Counted from the first letter of the stretch, positions 52,510 to 60,231 are shown. The stretch is 64,000 nt of DNA from Archangium violaceum (GCF_016887565.1 NZ_CP069396.1:1019001-1083000), one strand, 5' to 3'. Notes: generated from the sequence alone by a model not told the origin. Translations and numbers: made by a program.

Positions 52510-53394
52510 ATGGCCGACGCACTGGTTTCCACGTCCTTGCGCCCCAGCTTCTATTCCCCCATCCCCGAGTCCGCGCGAGAGGATCTGCTGCAGGCCTACC
52601 GGAAGTTCCTCGAGCGCCGCAACGGCGACATGGACTTCACCCGGGGCTTCTCGCTGAGGGAGGAGTGGCTGCGCGAGGCCGCCAGTTGGAAGAGTGAGTT
52701 CAAGGGGAAGGTGGATGGCGAGGCCTTCAACCGGGCCTACGCGAGCTTCGACGAGGTGAGGAACCTGTCCCTGCCGGAGGTGGCGCTGCTGACGTTCGTG
52801 AAGGCGAACGCGGGCGAGGCCTACGGCGTGGAGGTGGTCAACCGCGTGCGCCAGAAGCGCCAGGATGGGACGAAGCTCTTCCACCAGGTGGAGCGGCTGC
52901 TGGGCTTCGAGGAGACGTACCACACGCGCATCCTCATCGGCGCCACGCAGCACTTCGGCGTGAAGGTGGAGGGGGCGTGGCGGCCGAACCTTCAGTTGCG
53001 GCTGCTCATCGGCTCGCTGGCCTACGCGCCGGGCCTCTTCTTCCATCCCATCCTGCTGGCCTCGGAGATCTCCGGTGTCTTCATCTTCCAGTGGATGCTG
53101 CACCGGGTGGGGGAGATCTTCAGGGAGCAGCCGGCGGTGCGGGAGTCCATGGAGCAGCGGCTGATCGAAATCCTCGTGGACGAGGTGGGTCACGTGGCCT
53201 TCAACCGCATGGCGGTGGGGCCGCTGGGTCTGTCGGCCGCGCGGAGCATGGCGTCGGGAGTGCTGCGGGGCGTGTCCGGCACCACGCCGGAGTACAAGGC
53301 GCTCGGGTTGAACGAGCATGAGATGAGCAAGCTGAACGGCTTCGACCTGCACCACCTGCCCGAGGAAGTGCTGCGCCGCGCCTACTTCGTCTGA
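52510..53394 (+). CDS. Ferritin-like diiron protein (putative oxygenase)
   Basis: 294 aa. Four-helix pattern with the complete set of carboxylate/His ligands: Glu in KANAGEAYG, ExxH in GFEETYHTRI, Glu in LLASEISG and ExxH in VDEVGHVAF. This fits the ferritin-like diiron superfamily in which oxygenases, N-oxygenases and aldehyde-deformylating enzymes occur. No signal peptide. The substrate is unknown. Tandem operator repeats upstream suggest tight repression by a regulator not encoded nearby. Confidence 0.75.
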   Translation: MADALVSTSLRPSFYSPIPESAREDLLQAYRKFLERRNGDMDFTRGFSLREEWLREAASWKSEFKGKVDGEAFNRAYASFDEVRNLSLPEVALLTFVKANAGEAYGVEVVNRVRQKRQDGTKLFHQVERLLGFEETYHTRILIGATQHFGVKVEGAWRPNLQLRLLIGSLAYAPGLFFHPILLASEISGVFIFQWMLHRVGEIFREQPAVRESMEQRLIEILVDEVGHVAFNRMAVGPLGLSAARSMASGVLRGVSGTTPEYKALGLNEHEMSKLNGFDLHHLPEEVLRRAYFV

Positions 53395-53424
53395 CGCCGG
53401 GGACTGGCCGGCCGCGACGCCGCG

Positions 53425-53459
53425 CTGACGTGTCAACGCCCCGGGCTGACATGTCAGCC
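53425..53459. promoter_or_regulatory. Two TGAC-N2-GTCA palindromes 21 bp apart
   Basis: CTGACGTGTCA (53425-53435) and the perfect 16-bp palindrome GGCTGACATGTCAGCC (53444-53459) repeat the same core (TGAC-N2-GTCA) with 21-bp spacing. They lie in the 213-bp gap upstream of the FAD-linked oxidase. A homodimeric regulator binding two adjacent sites on one DNA face is the simplest reading. Confidence 0.55.
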
Positions 53460-53607
53460 GGCACGCCAGCACGGGCGCTTCCCTCCGGTCCAGAGCCCCG
53501 AGACGCCTCCTCTCGCGGGGTTGCACGAGGCTCCACCCTGGCCTGGCCCGTGCAACCCCTCCCTCCGCTCAGCTCCCTTGGCTGAAGAACGGAATGCGGA
53601 GGCAGAT

Positions 53608-55578
53608 ATGACCGAGGCAAGAGACCTTTCGTCCCAGTTCCCTTCCATCCAGTACGATTCGCTGACGTGCATCTTTCATCCGCAGAGCGAGGCGGAGATC
53701 GTTCAACTCGTCCAGTATGCCTCCGCGCACGACCTGCAGTTCCGGGTGATCGGTTCAGGCCACTCCGTGGTGAAGTCCATCCTGTCCACGGCGCAGGGGG
53801 CCATCAACATCTCCCTGGATCAGTACAGGGCGGTCACCTTCAACGATGACGGGACGGTCACGGTCCAGGCCGGATGCTTCCTGGGTCGCAATGCCCCCGC
53901 GCCATGGGAGAACACGCTCTTCTACCAGCTGGAGCAGAAGGGGCTGGCCGCGCCGGACATGGGAGGTATCACCCACCAGGCCGTGGGGGGATTCACCACC
54001 ATGGGGTGTTCGGGTGGTTCGGTGCAGTACGCCTATACGGATAGCATCGTCGCCATCAGCCTCGTGGATGGGCAGGGGACGGTGCACGCGTACAGACAGG
54101 GGAAGGACCCGGAGTTCGAGGCCGTGCTCGTCTCCATGGGGCTCATGGGCATCTTCTCCACCCTCACCTTCAAGCCCAGCGAGCGCTTCAACATCATCGG
54201 GGACGAGACGTGCTACGCCCTGGATGACGTCGACTGCCCCATCGACTTCTTCGGGCCGGGCACGACCGACAAGCCCTCGCTGGAGCAGTTCCTGCGCCAG
54301 ACGGAGTACACCCGTCTGCTGTGGTGGCCGCAGAAGGGCGCCGAGCGCATGGTGGTCTGGAAGGCCCAGCGCATGAAGTCCGAGGATTACGACGGCCTTA
54401 CGGGGACCCCCGAGAGCTTCAAACCCAAGCCGTACACGGAGTTCCCGGTCATCCTCGGGAGCCAGATTCCGGCACAGGTGGCCGCGTCCTTGTTCTACCA
54501 GTTGTCCGCTGGCTGGCGCACGCTGTTCGAGGAGTGGATCCCGGCGGAAACTCCTCTGCGCGACCTGCTCGAGGCCCTCATCGAGGCGACCTACGAGACG
54601 CAAATCCTCCCCTTCGTGATCAATCTCTTCGCTCCCGTCTTCAAGAGGGACGTGGTGACCTCGGAGCCCGTGCCTCCTCCCCCTTGCCCCTTCGGGAGCC
54701 TGTTCTCGGACGAGGTTCGCGTCATCGAGCTCGGGAGGAATACGGGGAGCAATCCCATGCAGGGGGCGGCCGCGCAGGGCTCCGCGGGACGGCGCGCGGC
54801 TGGAGGTCCGGTCCTCCGGCTGCTCGACCTGGAGGCCGCGTCCCAGACGGGCTCGACCCGCGTCACGTCGACCCCGATCGATCTCTGGAATGATGTGCTG
54901 GCCAGGATGCCGGGCATGAACGAGCAGCTTTCCAAGCTGGAGTCCGCTCTGAGCGAGCGGGGCCTGAAGCTGCCTCGCTACTACCACCTCCATGCCCCGA
55001 GCGAAGCCCTGCAGGGCCTCCAGGCTGGGAGCGAGGCGGCGTCCCAGGAGCCGGTGGGCACGCAGCGGTTCTGGGACAACTGGTACGGCAGTCTGCCGAT
55101 GGACAATGATGTCTCCGACTTCCTGATGCCCACCGAGTTCACCGAGCTGTGGATCCCCCTCGAGAAGACGCAGGAGCTGATGAACGATCTGCGTGACTTC
55201 TATGAAAAGGGCGGGTTCAAGGCCACGGGCTCCTATTCCTGCGAGATCTACGCGGCCAAGGCCAATGACCTCTGGCTGAGCCCCGCCTACAAGCAGGACG
55301 TGATCCGCGTGGATGTGTTCTGGTTCCACGACATCTACCGAAGCGAGGATGAGCTCGAGGCCTTCTACCAGCAGTACTGGGAACTGCTGCGGAAGTACGA
55401 CTTCCGCCCGCACTGGGCCAAGTACATGCCGGAGGGGGACATGGGAGCCGGGTACCTGGCGCAGCGCTACCCCATGTGGAAGCAATTCCTGGAGCTGCGC
55501 GCCCAGATGGATCCCAAGCAGCTCTTCGTCACCGACTACTGGCGCAACGCCCTGGGCATCCCCCAGGTGAATCCGTAA
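53608..55578 (+). CDS. FAD-linked oxidase of the aldono-lactone oxidase family
   Basis: 656 aa from ATG 53608 (GCGGAGG upstream). N-terminal FAD-binding PCMH-type domain with SQFPSIQYDSLTCIFHPQSE, RVIGSGHSVVKSI (flavin-contact GxGHS) and GGITHQAVGGFTTMGCSGG. The C-terminal half matches D-arabinono-1,4-lactone oxidase-like proteins (KQLFVTDYWRNALG at the end). Members oxidise sugar lactones or alditols with oxygen and produce H2O2. A Gly/Ala-rich insertion near residue 380-410 (NPMQGAAAQGSAGRRAAGG) is unusual. No signal peptide. An intrinsic terminator follows directly. Confidence 0.82.
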   Translation: MTEARDLSSQFPSIQYDSLTCIFHPQSEAEIVQLVQYASAHDLQFRVIGSGHSVVKSILSTAQGAINISLDQYRAVTFNDDGTVTVQAGCFLGRNAPAPWENTLFYQLEQKGLAAPDMGGITHQAVGGFTTMGCSGGSVQYAYTDSIVAISLVDGQGTVHAYRQGKDPEFEAVLVSMGLMGIFSTLTFKPSERFNIIGDETCYALDDVDCPIDFFGPGTTDKPSLEQFLRQTEYTRLLWWPQKGAERMVVWKAQRMKSEDYDGLTGTPESFKPKPYTEFPVILGSQIPAQVAASLFYQLSAGWRTLFEEWIPAETPLRDLLEALIEATYETQILPFVINLFAPVFKRDVVTSEPVPPPPCPFGSLFSDEVRVIELGRNTGSNPMQGAAAQGSAGRRAAGGPVLRLLDLEAASQTGSTRVTSTPIDLWNDVLARMPGMNEQLSKLESALSERGLKLPRYYHLHAPSEALQGLQAGSEAASQEPVGTQRFWDNWYGSLPMDNDVSDFLMPTEFTELWIPLEKTQELMNDLRDFYEKGGFKATGSYSCEIYAAKANDLWLSPAYKQDVIRVDVFWFHDIYRSEDELEAFYQQYWELLRKYDFRPHWAKYMPEGDMGAGYLAQRYPMWKQFLELRAQMDPKQLFVTDYWRNALGIPQVNP

Positions 55579-55597
55579 CGAGAAGCGGCCCGAAAAC

Positions 55598-55647
55598 ACC
55601 AAGGCCGGAAGCCCCTGAGCGCTCAGCGGCTTCCGGCCTCGGTTTTT
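55598..55647 (+). terminator. Intrinsic terminator, copy 1 of a duplicated element
   Basis: Stem CCAAGGCCGGAAGCC with GGCTTCCGGCCTCGG (one mismatch) around an inner CTGAGCGCTCAG palindrome, followed by TTTTT at 55643-55647. AAAAC on the left makes it nearly bidirectional. On the minus strand it sits directly 3' of the tRNA-like remnant, the normal place for a tRNA terminator. A second copy is at 57529-57580. Confidence 0.85.
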
Positions 55648-55650
55648 GTA

Positions 55651-55673
55651 TCCCCGACGGGAGTCGAACCCGT
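55651..55673 (-). repeat. tRNA 3'-end-like direct repeat, left copy (candidate att site)
   Basis: Read on the minus strand it gives a T-arm (ACGGG-TTCGACT-CCCGT) followed by an acceptor-like CGGGGA. It matches 59584-59606 at 22 of 23 positions in the same orientation. No complementary 5' acceptor strand or anticodon arm is found upstream, so it is a fragment and not a complete tRNA gene. Confidence 0.65.
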
Positions 55674-55835
55674 GTGGAGGAGGGGGGCCCGAGCAGACGT
55701 GTGCCTCCTGGGAGTTGCACCGCCTCCGCACCGGCCCGGCGCAGCCTCGGTCACATCCGCCACCGCTCGACTCCTTCTTCCGGGCAGCGGAAATCCGCGC
55801 ACCCTCGTCCGTAGCCACATACCCAGGAGAGGGTC

Positions 55836-56831
55836 ATGTCTCACAATCCTCATCGCCTCCGCGTCCTCACATGTCTCGCATTGCTGCTGACGGCCTGCGC
55901 GGCACGGCAACCCACGCTCCGGCAGGAGCCTCCCCTGGGTGCCCCACCGCCGGAGGAGCAGAGCCAGGAGCAGGCAGCGGACTACGATGATGAGTTCATC
56001 ATCGAGAACCGCCGGGCGCAGTTCACGAAGTTCGGGCGGGCCGAGGCCGGTTTCACCCAGGAGCAGGAGCGGCGGCTCGAGTCCAACTGCCCCTTCGGAC
56101 TCCCTCGGGCCCTGAAGGCCTGGGAGCACGGGCCCACGAGGTACGTCCTTCGTGAGGGCTATGTCCTCCAGCACAGCGGAAGCGACAAGATTCCCCTCTG
56201 GGTCTGCGAGGGGGTGGAGCGGGCCCAACTGGACGGGAACCTGCCGCGACCCGGGCAGTCGGCTTTCAAGCCGGAGCCGGAGCTCCCCAAGGGCGAGCGT
56301 GCGGAGCTCCCTGATTACAAAGGCTCCGGCTACAGCCGTGGGCACATGGCTCCCGCCGGCAACCAGACCGTGGACCACCAGCGCAAGCTGGAGACCTTCT
56401 ACCTCTCGAACATGGTCCCCCAGCTACAGGTGCACAACGGGGAGATCTGGGCCGCGCTCGAGGACCAGGCCCGTGACTGGGCACATGTCCGGGGCAAGGC
56501 CTTCATCATCACCGGGCCGATGTTCTACGACCCCGCGGAGGAGGCTCCCGAAACGGCGGATGGCTTCATCGAGGTGTTCCGGATCGGCGCGAACGCGCTG
56601 CCCGTCCCCACCCACCTCTTCAAGATCGTCGTCGCCCAGAATGCCAGCGGGCAGTGGGAGGCCATTGCCTTCGTCCAGGAGCACAGGCGCTACGACAAGC
56701 CGTGGGACTTGTCCCAGACCATCCAATCCATCGACTGGATCGAGGAGCGCGTGGGGTTCGATTTCATGCCCGAACTGGAGCAGGAGCAGGAGCAGGCGCT
56801 CGAGGCCTCCCCGTCACCCATGTGGCAGTGA
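55836..56831 (+). CDS. NUC1-type DNA/RNA non-specific endonuclease lipoprotein
   Basis: 331 aa. The lipobox LALLLTACAAR predicts a lipid-anchored, exported nuclease. The nuclease domain has GYSRGHMAPAGNQ (usually DRGH; here Ser replaces Asp but the general-base His remains), FYLSNMVPQLQVHNGEIW with the metal-binding Asn, and ALEDQARDW. Secreted enzymes of this class degrade DNA and RNA. AGGAGAGG precedes ATG 55836. The next gene, a trypsin-like protease, starts 3 bp after the stop, so the pair is co-transcribed. It is the first intact gene inside the repeat-bounded island. Confidence 0.85.
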   Translation: MSHNPHRLRVLTCLALLLTACAARQPTLRQEPPLGAPPPEEQSQEQAADYDDEFIIENRRAQFTKFGRAEAGFTQEQERRLESNCPFGLPRALKAWEHGPTRYVLREGYVLQHSGSDKIPLWVCEGVERAQLDGNLPRPGQSAFKPEPELPKGERAELPDYKGSGYSRGHMAPAGNQTVDHQRKLETFYLSNMVPQLQVHNGEIWAALEDQARDWAHVRGKAFIITGPMFYDPAEEAPETADGFIEVFRIGANALPVPTHLFKIVVAQNASGQWEAIAFVQEHRRYDKPWDLSQTIQSIDWIEERVGFDFMPELEQEQEQALEASPSPMWQ

Positions 56832-56834
56832 ACG

Positions 56835-57470
56835 ATGCCGACCATCCACAATCATCGAGGTGCCTTCCGCCCCCTGCGGGGCGGGACGGCGGTGGTGAAT
56901 CCCCAGGTCAAGCACCCGGGTACGCTGGGCTTCGTGGCGGTGGACGAGAGCGACCCGTCCCAGCAGTTCATCGTGAGCAGCTATCACGTGCTCGTGCGGC
57001 TGATGGGGGAGCCAGGAGTCCAGGACGAGCCCATCTTCCAGCCCTCCCATCAGGGTCCGAGCTCCGAGGTCGCCTTCGTGGAGCTGTCACGGGCGGACGC
57101 GAGACTGGATTGTGCGGCGGCCAGGGTCGCGGTCAACATCCAGACGAGCCCGCGCATCCTGGGGCTTGGACGGCCCGGGCCGCCGCTGGTGGCGCAGGTG
57201 GGAATGCGGGTGGTCAAGTCCGGGCTCGCCACGGGAGTCACCGAGGGGGTGGTGACGGAGGTCAACGGCGACCGCGTGCGGCTGGAGTGCCCCCAGGGCT
57301 TTCCCGAGGACTATGAGCTCTCGGACGCGGCGGACTCGGGAGCCCTCTGGCTGGAGCTCGAGACGAGGGCGCCCGTGGCGCTCCATGCCCGCGGCAACCC
57401 AGATGGGGCGGAGTGGGCCGAGGGCATAGCCATCCATCAGGTCCTCCGTGCACTGAGACTCCGCATGTGA
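56835..57470 (+). CDS. Trypsin-like (chymotrypsin-fold) serine protease
   Basis: 211 aa, no signal peptide. Apparent triad: His in FIVSSYHVL, Asp in ARLDCAAARV and Ser in AADSGALWLE (the GDSG-type turn with Ala in place of the first Gly). The order and spacing (about 51, 94 and 172) fit a small double-barrel protease of the kind found with bacterial conflict proteins. Coupled to the nuclease lipoprotein 3 bp upstream. It may activate or regulate the nuclease, or be a self-contained effector. This is inference. Confidence 0.65.
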   Translation: MPTIHNHRGAFRPLRGGTAVVNPQVKHPGTLGFVAVDESDPSQQFIVSSYHVLVRLMGEPGVQDEPIFQPSHQGPSSEVAFVELSRADARLDCAAARVAVNIQTSPRILGLGRPGPPLVAQVGMRVVKSGLATGVTEGVVTEVNGDRVRLECPQGFPEDYELSDAADSGALWLELETRAPVALHARGNPDGAEWAEGIAIHQVLRALRLRM

Positions 57471-57528
57471 AGAAGCTCGACCTATCGGTGAGTCTCCGGC
57501 GTGGAGACATTCTGGAGACGCGCCGGGG

Positions 57529-57580
57529 CCCGAAAACACCAAGGCCGGAAACCCCTGACGAATCAGCGGCTTCCGGCCTC
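57529..57580. terminator. Terminator-like hairpin, copy 2 of the duplicated element
   Basis: Repeats 55589-55640 almost exactly (GGCCCGAAAACACC, GGCCGGAA...TTCCGGCC, CTCGGT) with changes in the loop. It lies between the protease gene (+) and the immunity gene (-), so it can end both transcripts. The following T-run is interrupted (TCTGTGTG), while AAAAC on the left gives a U-run for minus-strand RNA. Confidence 0.7.
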
Positions 57581-57597
57581 GGTCTGTGTGTCCCTTC

Positions 57598-58353
57598 TCA
57601 AGGGACTAATCGCCCTCCGATCTCTGGGAAGCGCTCGTAGGCCCGTTTAAGCGCGTCCAGGTGGGCAGGGTTGTCCAGGTCGAGCGGTGCATCGGTGAGC
57701 CGGACAACCCACCCGCCGGTCGCAGTGCGCCGCGCCCGCGAGAGCAGGTCCGCGTCGCGGGCCGGGTCCGGAAAGCCGATGGCCCGTGCGGCAGCATCCG
57801 ACCAGTAGTTCAGCCATCCGAGGCGAGCCGGAATCTCAGGCGAACGAATGTGCTCAAAGAGCTTGAGGGCGGGCAGCCCCCGGGGAGGAACCCCCGGCTT
57901 ATGCACCGGATCGATTGTTTGCCGTGCGATCTCCACCCCCGCGCTGAACGGTGTCGCATGCCCCCACAGCGCACGCGCGCCCTCTGCCATGGCTTCAAGC
58001 ACATCCGCCGCCGCTGCGAGGCCAACGGCATCCAGCGGCAGCTTTGCGTGGACATCGAGCAGCGGCTGACCGCCCGGGGCGTGGCGGGCGGATGTTTGTA
58101 ACCCATAAACCGTCACGGGGAAGGTCTCATCGCCGTTGCACACAAGAGGGAATGCCCCGTCCTTGATCCCCTCGATGAGCCATGTGTCGCGCTGCGGCAA
58201 TGCGATGAGGCGCCCATCTTCGGAAACCTCCCACTCCATGCGCAGACCGGGGAGCGCCCGTTCCATCCCCTGGACAATCGCGAGCGTGCGCTGGTCGTTG
58301 CCTAGCAGTGCAGGAGCATAAACGATAATGCCGAGTTTCTTTCGCGCAGTCAT
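57598..58353 (-). CDS. DUF5953 protein, probable immunity partner of the adjacent toxin
   Basis: 251 aa from ATG 58353. It begins TARKKLGIIVYAPALLGNDQ and contains RAIGFPDPARDADLLSRARR and PLDLDNPAHLDALKRAYER, a family (DUF5953) I know from Cystobacterineae, where it follows DUF6310 genes. Soluble, acidic, no signal peptide, as expected for an immunity protein protecting the cytoplasm. The start overlaps the toxin stop by 4 nt (ATGA at 58350-58353). Immunity function is inferred from this pairing and not shown by sequence alone. Confidence 0.75.
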   Translation of the reverse strand: MTARKKLGIIVYAPALLGNDQRTLAIVQGMERALPGLRMEWEVSEDGRLIALPQRDTWLIEGIKDGAFPLVCNGDETFPVTVYGLQTSARHAPGGQPLLDVHAKLPLDAVGLAAAADVLEAMAEGARALWGHATPFSAGVEIARQTIDPVHKPGVPPRGLPALKLFEHIRSPEIPARLGWLNYWSDAAARAIGFPDPARDADLLSRARRTATGGWVVRLTDAPLDLDNPAHLDALKRAYERFPEIGGRLVP

Positions 58354-59294
58354 CGTTTGCACCCCGTTGCGACGATCTTGAGTTCAGGCGCCTGGAACTC
58401 CAGCGCTTCTTTGTGTTCTTCGGTGCTAACCCCAACGACGAAGCCATATCCGCAGTCTCGCGCAGCGTCGCGCTGCTTGCGCAATTGCTTCATTTCCTTT
58501 GCAATCTCGCGTTCTTGGATGAAATCAGGGTACGTGTCAAATTGATGGGTCTTGATTTCCCACGGCACACGCACGCCGACTTGCAGTGCATCGAAGCTCA
58601 CACCGCCCACGAGCACATCCATTCCGGGATAACGGTTAGGCGGAAACTGATCGGCGCACTTGTTGTGCGCGTCATCCTTGCCCGCGTGCGGTTCCGGGAT
58701 GGGCTCGCACCTGGGGCGATCTCGCTCCGTGATTTCGGGTGGTTCCAGAGGAGGGAAATCCGGCCCTTTTGGCTCCGGCTTGGGCCTTTTTTCCGGCGAG
58801 GGCTCCCGCGGCGCGGGCTTTGCTTCGGGCACGGGCTTCACGTCTGGCACGGGGCGCGTTTCAGGAGCGGGCCTCACTTTCTCGGGATCGCCCCATCTCA
58901 GCTCATACGCATCCAGGGCCTTTTTGATGGCGAAGCCCACCACGACAACGCCCGCCACAACTACCGCGCCCACGACGAGCTCCGGGGCCGCCAGGACGCA
59001 GACGCCGAGCCCCATGGCAGCGGCACCCGCAGAGGCAATCGAGCATCGTCCCGTGGGGTCGTGAAACTCGATCCGGTCATGGTCGAGGGCATGAAAGCAC
59101 CGCTCCACCAGCACGGGCCAGGGCTCGGAAGCTTCGCGGACGGCGCACCGCCCCCCGTCCGTCCAGGGCCGCGTCGCCGCTCGCTGGAGGTTGGCGAGCC
59201 TCGGGTCTCGGGCCGCTGGCTCTCGGGGGCTCGGTGCTGACGTCGCGCAGGAGGAGAGAAAGAGCAGAAGTGCGAAGCAAGCGCGCAGACGCAT
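58350..59294 (-). CDS. DUF6310 lipoprotein toxin with predicted restriction-fold nuclease C-terminus
   Basis: 314 aa from ATG 59294 (AAAGGA upstream). The lipobox LLLFLSSCATS directs it to the envelope. A hydrophobic segment lies at about residues 92-125 (LVVGAVVVAGVVVVGFAI), then a Pro/Lys/Glu-rich linker of about 70 residues, then a C-terminal domain with FDALQVGVRVPWEIKTHQFD. The D...ExK arrangement fits a PD-(D/E)XK nuclease. Lipoprotein plus variable C-terminal nuclease plus overlapping immunity gene matches the SitA-type toxins that myxobacteria pass between cells by outer-membrane exchange. The delivery route here is inference. Confidence 0.72.
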   Translation of the reverse strand: MRLRACFALLLFLSSCATSAPSPREPAARDPRLANLQRAATRPWTDGGRCAVREASEPWPVLVERCFHALDHDRIEFHDPTGRCSIASAGAAAMGLGVCVLAAPELVVGAVVVAGVVVVGFAIKKALDAYELRWGDPEKVRPAPETRPVPDVKPVPEAKPAPREPSPEKRPKPEPKGPDFPPLEPPEITERDRPRCEPIPEPHAGKDDAHNKCADQFPPNRYPGMDVLVGGVSFDALQVGVRVPWEIKTHQFDTYPDFIQEREIAKEMKQLRKQRDAARDCGYGFVVGVSTEEHKEALEFQAPELKIVATGCKR

Positions 59295-59324
59295 GGGCAC
59301 GTCCTTTCAAGCAAGTGGTGCGCC

Positions 59325-59561
59325 GTGGGTCAATGCGGGTCCGTTCAACACCGCCTGGAGCGGGCACTGAGCCGAGCGGGCATCACGCGCGAGCAGGGGT
59401 GCATCACCTGGCACGACCCGCGGCACACCTACGGCAGCCACCTCGCCATGAGGGGCGTTCCGCTCAAGGTCATCCAGGAGCTCATGGGCCACGCGACCAC
59501 CGAGATGACCATGCGGTACATGAGGAACCGGGGGCAAAGGAAAAGCCCAGCAACCCCGTGA
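59325..59561 (+). pseudogene. C-terminal fragment of a tyrosine-recombinase integrase
   Basis: The frame gives WHDPRHTYGSHLAMRGVPLK and VIQELMGHATTEMTMRYM, containing the HxxR box, the GH/W position and the catalytic Tyr of phage-type integrases. Box I (the first catalytic Arg) and the N-terminal arm-binding domain are absent. The tail runs into the minus-strand terminator. The fragment ends 23 bp from the right tRNA-like repeat, the normal place for int next to its attachment site. Inactive on its own. Confidence 0.88.
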
Positions 59562-59574
59562 GATTGCTGGGCTT
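59543..59574 (-). terminator. Intrinsic terminator (minus strand)
   Basis: Perfect 11-bp stem AAGCCCAGCAA (59543-59553) / TTGCTGGGCTT (59564-59574), followed on the minus strand by TTTTCC. It lies just 3' of the right tRNA-like remnant and ends transcripts coming from gpmA. Confidence 0.85.
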
Positions 59575-59583
59575 CCCAGGTTG

Positions 59584-59606
59584 TCCCCGACGGGATTCGA
59601 ACCCGT
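59584..59606 (-). repeat. tRNA 3'-end-like direct repeat, right copy (candidate att site)
   Basis: Minus strand: T-arm ACGGG-TTCGAAT-CCCGT plus acceptor-like CGGGGA, then the terminator. The upstream part that should hold the rest of a tRNA is the end of gpmA instead (stop at 59623). It is the same orientation as 55651-55673, 3.93 kb away, with one mismatch in 23. Confidence 0.65.
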
Positions 59607-59622
59607 TGGATTCGGGCGCGGA

Positions 59623-60231
59623 TTACGGCGTGGTGTTGCGCTTGTTGATGACCTCGCACTCGGTGGACAGCTCGTAGACGAGCGGCACGCCGGTGGCCAG
59701 CTCCAGGCCCACCACCTGCTCGCCGGTGAGCTTGTCGAGCTTCATCACCAGGGAGCGGTTGGAGTTGCCGTGGGCCACCACGAGCACGTTCTTGCCCTGG
59801 CGCAGGTCGCCGCTGATGGCGCGGTCGTAGAAGGGCAGCACGCGCTTGGCGGTCATCTCGAGCGACTCGCCATTGGGGGGCGGCACGTCGAAGGAGCGGC
59901 GCCACAGCTTCACCTGGTGGTCGCCCCAGCGCTTGGCCGCGTCCTCCTTGTTGAGGCCCTGGAGGTCACCGTAGTGGCGCTCGTTGAGGGCGGCGTCGCG
60001 GATGACGGGGATGCGCTGGCCGAGCGACTCGAGGATGATGGCCAGCGTCTCCTGGGCGCGCGTGAGGGCGGAGGTATAGGCGACGTCGAACTTGAGGCCA
60101 CCGAGGGACTTGGCGGCCTGCCGGGCCTCGGCGCGGCCCTGTTCCGTCAGGGGCACGTCCACGAAGCCGGTGAAGCGGTTCTCATGATTCCAGAGGGACT
60201 GACCGTGTCGGACGAGAGCGAGGATGGGCAT
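59623..60231 (-). CDS. gpmA: 2,3-bisphosphoglycerate-dependent phosphoglycerate mutase
   Basis: 202 aa. Phospho-His in LALVRHGQSLWN, the substrate-binding FTGFVDVPLTEQG, catalytic Glu in LNERHYGDLQGLNK and second His in VLVVAHGNSNRSLV. It interconverts 3- and 2-phosphoglycerate in glycolysis. The length is slightly shorter than the 230-250 aa of many GpmA proteins, as in other compact bacterial forms. This housekeeping gene sits between two toxin/immunity pairs, with a truncated tRNA-like repeat at its 3' end, suggesting that its downstream flank is an integration hotspot. Confidence 0.93.
   Translation of the reverse strand: MPILALVRHGQSLWNHENRFTGFVDVPLTEQGRAEARQAAKSLGGLKFDVAYTSALTRAQETLAIILESLGQRIPVIRDAALNERHYGDLQGLNKEDAAKRWGDHQVKLWRRSFDVPPPNGESLEMTAKRVLPFYDRAISGDLRQGKNVLVVAHGNSNRSLVMKLDKLTGEQVVGLELATGVPLVYELSTECEVINKRNTTP

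Noticed and set aside
55651-55740. A complete minus-strand tRNA gene ending at 55651
   Set aside because: T-arm and acceptor 3' strand are convincing, but no ATCCCCG-type 5' acceptor strand, D-arm or anticodon arm could be found in the 90 bases upstream.
59584-59660. A complete minus-strand tRNA gene next to gpmA
   Set aside because: The 5' part would have to lie inside the gpmA coding end, and no complementary acceptor strand exists there.
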